Shown piece by piece: positions 1 through 6,544 of a stretch of DNA of 56,170 bases. The stretch lies in NCBI GenBank assembly GCA_016871575.1, contig VHCW01000022.1:1-56170 (forward strand). The letters are read 5' to 3'. A model generated the notes under the pieces. It searched no databases, was not told where the DNA came from, and was given only the letters and a program-made list of their open reading frames with translations. Within the stretch, counting starts at the first letter, position 1, and each line of letters starts with the position of its first letter. A program made the translations under genes and the position numbers. This stretch comes from Verrucomicrobiota bacterium. Lineage in GTDB: Bacteria; Verrucomicrobiota; Verrucomicrobiia; Palsa-1439.

Positions 1-55
1 CAGGAGAGGTTCTGGGAAACAGACTGTTGGAGTGTTGGTGGAGTGGGTGGTTTTC

Positions 56-78
56 ATAGGTGATTGATCATCACCTAT
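56..78. repeat. Perfect 9-bp inverted repeat
   Basis: Two 9-base arms (56-64 and 70-78) are exact reverse complements around a 5-base spacer. The following stretch to about 100 has a second small hairpin built on GGCC (CCGGCC-TCCC-CGGCC-like). No reading frame in 1-130 looks like the GH127 protein found downstream; the frame used by that fragment has a TGA at 80-82. The repeat could be a terminator of a gene left of the window or a binding site; there is no T-tract. Confidence 0.5.
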
Positions 79-130
79 TTGACCGGCCTCCCCGGCCTTC
101 GTTCAATCAATCAGTGAATTATTCAGGTTA

Positions 131-205
131 GTGGGACAGGCGTCCCGCCTGTCCAACCGTAACACAGGCGGGACGCCTGTGAAAGCCGAGGCAAGCGGGA
201 CGCTT
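131..205. repeat. Array of three small hairpins with 3-nt TCC/GGA loops
   Basis: Three stem-loops follow each other: arms 134-142/146-154 around TCC, arms 163-170/174-181 around GGA, and arms 193-197/201-205 around GGA. All share the core GCG-GGA-CGC, the first in flipped orientation. This is the geometry of REP-type or dispersed palindromic repeats. The array is read in frame into the GH127 fragment that follows, giving a low-complexity leader. No second copy was seen elsewhere in the window. Confidence 0.7.
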
Positions 206-1048
206 ACCCCACCGAAGCTCGCTGTCAACGACAAGCCCGTTGCGCTCGTGTTGAAGAAAGGTTTCGCGCAAATCAAACGCACGTGGCATCCCGGCGATAC
301 CGTGACACTGGAATTGCCGATGCCCGTGCGCCGCATCGTTGCCCACCCGGCAGTGAAGGATGACGTGGACAAGTTTGCCGTCGAGCGCGGCCCGTTGGTC
401 TATTGCGCCGAGGGCGCCGACAACGACGGCAAAGTGCTCGCCAAAGTGCCCGGCACAGACGTTCGCTTCGACGTGGAACCAGAAAAGTTTTCGGAGCACG
501 GCATCACCACCGTGAAGATGCTGCCGCAAAGCACTGGCGACGCGCTGACGCTGATCCCGTATTGCCTCTGGGCGAATCGTGGCCCGAACGAAATGTCCGT
601 CTGGTTCCGCGCCAAGCCCGCGCCGCCGGAACCGTGGGCGGTTTCATTCTGTCATCCATCCGACAGTGCCGAGGCGTGTTTCGACGGCCTGTTGCCAAAG
701 AACTCCGATGACCACAGCATTCCACGCATGACGTGGTGGAACCACAAAGGCACCGCCGAGTGGGTCGAACGTTACTTCGACAAGCCGACGAAGTTCTCCG
801 CCGCCGAAGTTTATTGGTTCGACGACTCCGGCCACGGTGGCTGTCGCGTCCCGCAAAGCTGGAAGCTTCTCTACAAATCCGGCAACGACTGGAAGCCCGT
901 CGAGACCGCCGGCAACTTCGGCGTCGCCAAGGACAAGTTCAACAAAGTTGCCTTCGCGCCCGTCACCACCACCGCCCTCCGCCTCGAAGTCCAACTTCAG
1001 ACGAAGTTTTCCGGTGGAATTTTGGAGTGGAGGATGAAAGAACAGTAG
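131..1048 (+). pseudogene. 5'-truncated GH127 (DUF1680-type) C-terminal fragment
   Basis: The readable part matches the C-terminal beta-sandwich region of GH127 beta-L-arabinofuranosidase-like proteins: a segment with KGFAQIKRTW, GDTVTLELPMPVRR and RGPLVYCAEGADN, followed by a second beta-rich region ending in WRMKEQ. The family's N-terminal (alpha/alpha)6 catalytic barrel is absent. The only start (GTG at 131) lies in a palindromic repeat, the same frame is closed by TGA at 80-82, and the preceding 130 bases do not encode the missing part. I therefore read it as a remnant created by deletion or repeat insertion. An intact gene left of the window with internal rearrangement cannot be excluded. 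Assignment to GH127 rests on motif memory only. Confidence 0.7.
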
Positions 1049-1200
1049 TCCTCACGCGCCGCGCCAGGATCGCTCTGCGTAAACGGGTAAACGGGGTCTC
1101 CACTCGACACGCCGGCAGCCGGAACAAGCCGAGTCAGACGAGACGCCGAGGGTGAAGGCGGCAAACCGGAACATTTCACGGTCTCGAAGTTCGACCTTGA

Positions 1201-1239
1201 CCCGAATTTTTCGGTGGAGTTTTGGTGAGGAATGAAAAG
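1201..1239 (+). repeat. Degenerate duplicate of the GH127 fragment's 3' end
   Basis: Bases 1201-1239 resemble 1001-1040, the end of the GH127 fragment: both contain CGGTGGA, TTTTGG and ATGAAA in the same order, with one or two gaps and roughly four in five bases identical by eye. The roughly 160 bases between the copies (1041-1200) contain no convincing gene. The arrangement suggests an insertion flanked by a duplicated tail, or two copies of a dispersed intergenic element. Confidence 0.45.
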
Positions 1240-1246
1240 CGCCTGA

Positions 1247-1666
1247 TCAACTCGGCGCTGACGATGAGGACTCCACCCGCGTTTTGACTTGGGCCAACAC
1301 GGCGGCGACCTGTTGGATTTGTTGCCGCAACAGCGGCCAGTCCGGGTCATCGAGATCGAAGCCGGGATAACGGTCGGTAAAGTAGCGTTCGGCGAGCGCG
1401 GTGCAGAGGGGACGGAGTTGCGGCAGGAGGTCGGAGTGGCGTGCCTGCAATTCGCCGGCGAGTTCCTGCAAATCGTGGGTTTTGACCAGAAACCAACCGA
1501 GCCGGAGCAGTTCCGCCTTGAGAACTTTCTCCAGGACTTCCGCCAGCTTGCTGGTGCACAGCGTGTAGGCGAGTTGTTGCTCCGCCAAGGATTGGATGCC
1601 GGCCAGTTCGCTTTCGGCAATGAACAGCCAGTCGGCCGGGTTGTTCGAATCAGTTTTCCGTGGCAA
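1247..1666 (-). CDS. HEPN-domain protein, partner of MNT nucleotidyltransferase
   Basis: A 139-residue, mostly helical protein of the HEPN type: an N-terminal helix with ADWLFIAESELAG, a central amphipathic helix with KLAEVLEKVLKAELL, then KTHDLQELA and a late DRYPGF motif. HEPN proteins paired with MNT nucleotidyltransferases form toxin-antitoxin or nucleotide-transfer modules. The R-x4-6-H ribonuclease motif of toxic HEPN RNases is not evident, so this copy may be of the non-RNase class. The start is a TTG at 1666, chosen because AAGGAG lies 6 bases upstream; it overlaps the 3' end of the MNT gene by 17 bases, indicating co-translation with MNT first. Family call is firm; activity is inferred. 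Confidence 0.8.
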   Translation of the reverse strand: MPRKTDSNNPADWLFIAESELAGIQSLAEQQLAYTLCTSKLAEVLEKVLKAELLRLGWFLVKTHDLQELAGELQARHSDLLPQLRPLCTALAERYFTDRYPGFDLDDPDWPLLRQQIQQVAAVLAQVKTRVESSSSAPS

Positions 1667-2009
1667 GGAGCACTCCTTCTTGCAGGATGGTCTGGAAAAA
1701 ATGATCGCCGCAGGCTTTCTTCTCCTCCAACCGGCGCGGTGAAATCGGAATCAACGTCAGCGATGGCCGCGGCCAGATTCCCCACAACTCATCCCGGAAA
1801 TCCCGCGCGGCCTCGCACTGCCGGTCCGCGCCGTCGGCCACGATGCACAAGTCCACGTCGCTGTCGCGTTGCGCCTCGCCGCGGGCGTGCGAGCCGAACA
1901 GATAGACGGCCCGGACGTGACGGGCGCGGTTGAACGCTTCGAGACATTGCTTCAACGCCTCACGTTGGAGTTGCAACGACGCCGGCAAGTTGTCCAACAA
2001 GAGTCTCAT
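1650..2009 (-). CDS. MNT-type nucleotidyltransferase (antitoxin-like)
   Basis: A 119-residue minimal nucleotidyltransferase. The signature YLFGSHARG followed by RDSDVDL (residues about 40-53) is the GSxxxG...DxD active-site motif of the pol-beta superfamily, with a third acidic position expected near the LTLIPIS strand. In MNT-HEPN modules the MNT protein typically AMPylates or otherwise neutralises the HEPN partner. It is the first gene of a two-gene minus-strand operon; its stop overlaps the HEPN TTG start. A GGAT sequence precedes the ATG at a normal distance. The pair is divergent from the Phd-PIN module at 2.1-2.9 kb. Confidence 0.88.
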   Translation of the reverse strand: MRLLLDNLPASLQLQREALKQCLEAFNRARHVRAVYLFGSHARGEAQRDSDVDLCIVADGADRQCEAARDFRDELWGIWPRPSLTLIPISPRRLEEKKACGDHFFQTILQEGVLLATEN

Positions 2010-2121
2010 GGGATTATCCTACCTGCCGCTCTCCCGCTTGACAAGCACCGGTCGGTCGTCGGGTCGGCTCTGTAAACTATCAATTCCGGCATCAGAATCA
2101 ACCTCATTAGACGCAGTTCGC

Positions 2122-2150
2122 TTGACGGGATACTTTACGCCTACTATAAG
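2122..2150 (+). promoter_or_regulatory. Sigma70-like promoter of the Phd-PIN module
   Basis: TTGACG (2122-2127) and TATAAG (2145-2150) are separated by exactly 17 bases. Transcription would start near 2157, immediately before AAAAGGA (about 2157-2163), a good ribosome binding site 7 bases from the ATG at 2171. The leader would thus be very short. This is the best promoter match in the window and is independent of the divergent MNT-HEPN pair. Confidence 0.65.
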
Positions 2151-2170
2151 TTCCTTAAAAGGATGCATAA

Positions 2171-2464
2171 ATGAACCTGATTGCTGTGAAAGACTTGAAG
2201 GCGCCGAAGGCGTTGCGGGAGCGGCTCCAGCGGGAAGGTGAACTGTTGTTGACCAGCGACGGCAAACCGATGGCCGTGCTGGTCAACGTCGCGCCGACCG
2301 ACGACCCGGGCACCGTGATCAGCGCCGTGCGTCAGGCACGGAGCCGGATTGCGTTGAGCCATGTCCGCGAGACAGCCCGCCGCAGCGGCGCGGCAGGACT
2401 GACTGCCGAGCAGATTGAACGGGAGATCGCCGGCACTCGCGCCGCCCGCCGCCATCGCCCATGA
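2171..2464 (+). CDS. Phd/YefM-like antitoxin
   Basis: A 97-residue protein. The first half has the Phd/YefM DNA-binding pattern: a short strand-helix (MNLIAVKDLKAPKALRERL), then a strand pair with LLLTSDGKPMAVLVNV. The second half is basic and helical (AVRQARSRIALSHVRETARRS) and would wrap the toxin. The stop codon overlaps the ATG of the PIN gene (ATGA at 2461-2464), the usual antitoxin-toxin coupling. Antitoxins of this type usually repress their own promoter, here the one just upstream. Confidence 0.82.
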   Translation: MNLIAVKDLKAPKALRERLQREGELLLTSDGKPMAVLVNVAPTDDPGTVISAVRQARSRIALSHVRETARRSGAAGLTAEQIEREIAGTRAARRHRP

Positions 2465-2868
2465 ACCGCGCGGTGTTCGATACGAACGTCATTGTGGCCG
2501 GCTTCCTTTCGCCGCACGGACCACCGGGGCGGATCGTGGACTGGCTCCGCCAAGGCGCCGTGACCACCGTGCTGGATGACCGGATCGTTTACGAATACAC
2601 CGAGGTATTGGCGCGGCCGGTGTTTGGTCTGCCGCAATCTGATGTGGCCTTGGTGCTCAGCGTTATCCGGGATCATGCAGAATGGGCCGAAGCTCCGGTC
2701 GCCGTGTGTGCGACTGGCCTGCCGGATCCTGACGACGCACCGTTTCTCGAATGTGCCCGAAGCGCCGGCGTGCCGCTGGTAACCGGCAACACTCGGCATT
2801 TCCCCAAGCGTCTGTGCGCCGGTGTGGAAGTGTTGACGCCGGCTGAGTTCGTGCGGCAGTTCGAGTAA
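2461..2868 (+). CDS. PIN-domain toxin (COG1569-type, VapC-like)
   Basis: A 135-residue PIN-domain ribonuclease-like toxin. Seen: FDTNVIVAG at residues 5-13 with the first catalytic Asp, an acidic Glu around YEYTEVLARP, and a C-terminal cluster GLPDPDDAPFLECA followed by TGNTRHF, which supplies the remaining metal-binding acids. This pattern is typical of the family annotated as putative toxin-antitoxin toxin component, PIN family. The likely role is Mg-dependent cleavage of RNA, held off by the upstream Phd-like protein with which it overlaps by 4 bases. Substrate is unknown. Confidence 0.88.
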   Translation: MNRAVFDTNVIVAGFLSPHGPPGRIVDWLRQGAVTTVLDDRIVYEYTEVLARPVFGLPQSDVALVLSVIRDHAEWAEAPVAVCATGLPDPDDAPFLECARSAGVPLVTGNTRHFPKRLCAGVEVLTPAEFVRQFE

Positions 2869-2910
2869 AAAGAAATTCCCTGTCGGCATCCTAGAGCGGA
2901 GTAGAAACAA

Positions 2911-5274
2911 ATGAGACTACTAAGAAATTTAGGACTGGCATCGCTGAAGTGTCTTCGTGTCAGGGTCGTTGCGCTTGTTGCCGGTTTGCTGGTTTCAACC
3001 ACTGGTGGTCATTGCGGCGAGCTTGCCGCCGGGCTGCCGTCGCGGGATGGGATCGTTCGGGCCGCTGCCGAAAACGCCGAGCGCACTTGGCGCGGGGTCA
3101 ATCGCCAGCCGCCGACGGTCGGTTCACGCGAACTGTTCAGCGCGGCGCTCGCTTGGTGCGAGGCAAAGACACACCTCGACCGGCTCGAAAAACTCTTTGA
3201 TCTCGCCGCCCAGATGCAGGACCGCGACCCGCAGAGCCGGACGTACGGCAACTTCCGGTGGAACTGGCATCACGAGGGCGTCTGGGACCTCAACGCCGTG
3301 GATTTTTGTATGCAGATGGGTGCGTTGCTCTGGATCCATCATCAACAGACGATACCGCCCGCAGCGCGCGAGAAGCTGCGGGAGATTCTGGAGTTGGCGA
3401 TCCATGGATTGATCGGCCACCGCGTGCCGGAGACGTACACGAACATTGCGTTGATGAACGCCGGCAACCTCATTCTGCTCGGCGAGGCGATGGACAAGCC
3501 CGACGCGGCCAGCGAAGGGTATGCGCGGCTCGACCGGTTTCTGCTGGCGATGTGGGAGAGCGGCACGCACGAGTATTGCAGTCCGACCTACTACGGCGTG
3601 GACCTCGATGACCTCGTGTTGATCGAGGCGTTCGCCAGGCAGGAACGCGGCCGGCAACAGGCGCGCGTGTTGCTGGAATATTTCTGGAGGGACATCGCGC
3701 TGAACTGGTTCCCGCCCGCGCAGAAACTCGGCGGCGCGCGCAGCCGGGACTACGATTACCTGCGCGGCCTCGGTTTCCTCGACCAGCAGATGATGGCCAA
3801 CGGCTGGCTGCCGACCGATGCGAAGAATCGCGTGACCCACATTGTCAACGCCTTCACCCGCTGGCGACCGCCGGCGCGATTGAAGGAAATGAGCGAGACG
3901 CGCTTTCCCCGGCTCGTGCAGCAAATCTGGGGTTTCGAACCGGCGGAATCGCGGACGCATTACCTGTGCCGCGACGTGACGCTCAGTGTCGCCGGTGCGA
4001 ACTACCGGACGATGGACATCCCACTGAGCGCCGATTTGCCCGGACCGCGCGAGGGTGTGCGTTGTTATTTCATTCCCGACGGACGGCATGATCCCTACGG
4101 CAAAATCAGAATCCAAGAAGGCAAAGCGCATGCAAAGACGCTCCACCTTACGCCGTTCTGGGCGGCGGCCCAACGGCGCGTGGACGCGCTCGGCGTGGCG
4201 CTCTACCGCGACAAGGATGTTCCGCCGGAGACGCAGACGTTAGAGTCGCACTTCGTGATGCCGCTCGATGTGGACAGCTTCTGGATTGGCGGTCGGCGCG
4301 TGGACACCCCGAAGGACAAACCGTGGGAATTTCCACTCAACCACGGCGAGGCGCTGGTGCTGCGCAAAGGCACGGCAGCAGTCGGCGTTCGCGTTCCGTG
4401 GGCGCAGGACGATGCGCCGGTGAGCTTCGTGTTCGACGGCAACAAATTCGGCGCAGTGCGCTTGACCGTCGCGCATCAAGTCGGCTCCAGGGCCGGTGCG
4501 GCGTTCTGGGTGCGGATTGGCAGCGAGCTTCGCAATGACGCCGCGTTCGAGAAGTGGCAACGACAGTTTGCTGCTGCGCGCTCCAACGTGGAGGCCGCAG
4601 GCGAGCGGGTGCGCATCTCGGTGTCGGGCGCGGATGGCGCGGTGACGGTTGGCGCCGACGCGGCAAAATCGGCCGCGTTCGGATTGGAGCCGATGCCGCC
4701 GCGCGCGTTGCTGGCGGTGGACGGCGAGGACATCGGGCGGCGGCTGTTGCAGGATTTGGAGCCGATTCGCAGTTGGCGCGCCACAATTGCCGGGCAAACC
4801 CAGATCGCAGTGCCGAAAGGCAAAAGCGTTTACTGGGAAGCCGAGGCCGGTCGCGTGGTTCCGCCGATGACTCGGGACAAAGACGCCAAGGCGGTCGGCG
4901 GCGCGTTCGTCTGGATGCCGGCCAAGCCCGGCGAAAAGGCGGGCAGTTCAGTCGGCCACGTCGCATGGCAACTCAAGATGGCCGCGCCGGGCAAGTATTA
5001 CGTCTGGGGCCGCGTCCAGGCGCCGACACCGTCCAACGATTCGTTTTACGTCCGCCTGTTCAGCGACGAGGAAGAGATTCTCGGTCGGACCGACTGGCCG
5101 ACCGGTGTGCGCAAGGATTGGGAGTGGATTCCGCTGGCCATCGGCGGCGGGCGGGCGCCAACGGCGCTTGATTTGCCGTCAGGACTCGTCAACTTCCAAC
5201 TGCGCGTGCGCGAAGCGGGAACGAAGATGGACCGGCTATTCATCACCCCGCGCGCCGACGAACGACCGCGCTGA
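2911..5274 (+). CDS. Secreted alpha/alpha-toroid plus beta-sandwich protein, polysaccharide-lyase-like
   Basis: A 787-residue protein with an N-terminal signal-like hydrophobic stretch (VRVVALVAGLLVSTTGG, about residues 17-33). Residues about 50-330 are helix-rich with aromatic/His clusters (NFRWNWHHEGVWDLNAVDF; ESGTHEYCSPTYYGVDLDD), as in alginate-lyase or heparinase II/III-type toroids. The middle is beta-rich, and the last 150 residues (WEAEAGRVVPPM, then AAPGKYYVWGRV) look like a carbohydrate-binding jelly roll. The fold pattern suggests a uronic-acid polysaccharide lyase or related hydrolase, fitting the pectin-type genes downstream, but I do not recognise a named PL family. A GGAG sequence lies upstream of the ATG. 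Function is an inference. Confidence 0.7.
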   Translation: MRLLRNLGLASLKCLRVRVVALVAGLLVSTTGGHCGELAAGLPSRDGIVRAAAENAERTWRGVNRQPPTVGSRELFSAALAWCEAKTHLDRLEKLFDLAAQMQDRDPQSRTYGNFRWNWHHEGVWDLNAVDFCMQMGALLWIHHQQTIPPAAREKLREILELAIHGLIGHRVPETYTNIALMNAGNLILLGEAMDKPDAASEGYARLDRFLLAMWESGTHEYCSPTYYGVDLDDLVLIEAFARQERGRQQARVLLEYFWRDIALNWFPPAQKLGGARSRDYDYLRGLGFLDQQMMANGWLPTDAKNRVTHIVNAFTRWRPPARLKEMSETRFPRLVQQIWGFEPAESRTHYLCRDVTLSVAGANYRTMDIPLSADLPGPREGVRCYFIPDGRHDPYGKIRIQEGKAHAKTLHLTPFWAAAQRRVDALGVALYRDKDVPPETQTLESHFVMPLDVDSFWIGGRRVDTPKDKPWEFPLNHGEALVLRKGTAAVGVRVPWAQDDAPVSFVFDGNKFGAVRLTVAHQVGSRAGAAFWVRIGSELRNDAAFEKWQRQFAAARSNVEAAGERVRISVSGADGAVTVGADAAKSAAFGLEPMPPRALLAVDGEDIGRRLLQDLEPIRSWRATIAGQTQIAVPKGKSVYWEAEAGRVVPPMTRDKDAKAVGGAFVWMPAKPGEKAGSSVGHVAWQLKMAAPGKYYVWGRVQAPTPSNDSFYVRLFSDEEEILGRTDWPTGVRKDWEWIPLAIGGGRAPTALDLPSGLVNFQLRVREAGTKMDRLFITPRADERPR

Positions 5275-5301
5275 ACAAGAATGTGGGAGCGGCCTTCTGG
5301 C

Positions 5302-5419
5302 AAAGGGTAGTTCGTAGTGAGCCACGCAGCGAAGCGGAGTGGCGTTGTGGAGATCGTTGCGTCCAAACGATCCGCACTCCGCCCCGAAACGACACGGGGC
5401 TGCGTGCGTTACTACAAAC
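5302..5419 (+). repeat. Interspersed hairpin element, copy 1 (~118 bp)
   Basis: This stretch is closely matched by 46911-47029 in the same orientation. It contains nested inverted repeats: 5314-5330 with 5399-5415 (14 of 17 paired), 5334-5340 with 5376-5382 (exact), 5352-5358 with 5366-5372 (exact), and 5381-5386 with 5395-5400 (exact). It lies between the lyase-like gene and the glutamine amidotransferase gene. No open frame of its own and no transposase is nearby. A MITE/REP-like element or a structured RNA are both possible. Confidence 0.8.
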
Positions 5420-5514
5420 ATACTCATGGGCTTGACATATCGGGTTCGTTTTGGCACTCGGTCTTTTGTGAAAGAGATGAAAGCACACGCACGGACACGA
5501 CAGGAGTTGCCAGA

Positions 5515-6543
5515 ATGTGTGTAATCGCCGGATATGTGGGTTCGCGGCTTGCTGCGCCGGTGCTGCTGGAGATGATCGAGCGGCAGGAGGGTCTGGCGGG
5601 CGGATTCTACGCGGGACTCGCAGCGGTGGAGCCGGGCAGCCTGCACTGGGCCAAGGTCGTTGGGTTGGTGTCTGACCTCCGCAAGAAGACGAGCGCAGAA
5701 CGATTACCGGGTTGCGTGGGCATCGCGCATTCCCGCTCCAAGTCCGGCGGCGACGCGGAATGGGCGCATCCGTTTGTCGCTTGTTTCGAGTCGGTGGCGT
5801 ACGTTGCGAACGGAAGCGCCGGCGTCTGGAAGGATCATCCGAGTCGCCAGACGATTCCGAACCGCCTTGCCCGCGAAGGCCACCGGTATCACGCCATCAG
5901 CAACCGACCCGTCGGCACGTACCCCACGCTTGACGATGGGCGCTCGGTGCACGTCAGCGATGTGATGGCGCATTTCGTGGAAGATATTTTGCAGAAGACC
6001 GGCAACCCGGAAAAAGCCATTGCGACCGCGATGATCGAAATGCCTTCCGAAGTGGTTGGGCTTTTCGTGTCGCCGCATCATCCCGAAGCCGTGTACGGCG
6101 CGCGTTGGAACATGCCGGCCTGTGTGGGTGCGAATGATGATGGCGCCTACGTTGCCAGTTCGCCGGAAGGGTTTCCGTCGTCGGTGCGCTGGTGGCGATG
6201 GATTCCGCCTTGTTCCTCTTTCACGTTGATGAAGGACAGGGTCAGCATCTCGCCGATGGGGCCGCCCTCGAAGGCGATTGTGGACGACGTGGACCGGGGA
6301 CAAGCCCGCGCGGTAATCCTTGATGCGCTCGCCAAGGGCAAACCACTTGGCGTTGGCAGCTTGCTCAAGATTGTCGAGCCGTTGTCGTCCACTCCAGCGC
6401 CCAATGTCCGGTACGACCCGGTGTATGATGTGCTGCACGCGCTGATGCGTTCCGGCCAGATTCGCCGCGCGGCGACGCGAGTGGCCGGCGCTGCGGAAGG
6501 AATTGACGGCGTGCGTTTCATGCACGAACTCACGAAGGATTGA
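5515..6543 (+). CDS. Stand-alone class II glutamine amidotransferase-like protein
   Basis: A 342-residue protein that begins MCVIAGYVG, placing Cys2 where class II (Ntn) glutamine amidotransferases such as the GlmS N-terminal half have their nucleophile. Further matches are GIAHSRSKSGG (the family's HTRWAT-type Arg loop), a following HPF, and VAYVANGSAG (Asn-Gly oxyanion site). There are no SIS sugar-isomerase domains; the C-terminal 120 residues are unassigned. It could hydrolyse glutamine for an unseen partner or be a repurposed Ntn hydrolase. The start at 5515 is chosen because CAGGAG lies 8 bases upstream and Cys becomes residue 2; longer frames run into the repeat element. It ends just before the PL11 gene. 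Confidence 0.75.
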   Translation: MCVIAGYVGSRLAAPVLLEMIERQEGLAGGFYAGLAAVEPGSLHWAKVVGLVSDLRKKTSAERLPGCVGIAHSRSKSGGDAEWAHPFVACFESVAYVANGSAGVWKDHPSRQTIPNRLAREGHRYHAISNRPVGTYPTLDDGRSVHVSDVMAHFVEDILQKTGNPEKAIATAMIEMPSEVVGLFVSPHHPEAVYGARWNMPACVGANDDGAYVASSPEGFPSSVRWWRWIPPCSSFTLMKDRVSISPMGPPSKAIVDDVDRGQARAVILDALAKGKPLGVGSLLKIVEPLSSTPAPNVRYDPVYDVLHALMRSGQIRRAATRVAGAAEGIDGVRFMHELTKD

Positions 6544-6544
6544 C

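Noticed and set aside
131-205. CRISPR-like repeat array
   Set aside because: Units are short self-complementary hairpins of unequal length without regular spacers and without cas genes nearby.
5317-5514. Longer N-terminus for the amidotransferase gene starting in the repeat
   Set aside because: It would place 66 residues of repeat-derived sequence before Cys2; CAGGAG 8 bases before ATG 5515 and the required N-terminal Cys settle the start.
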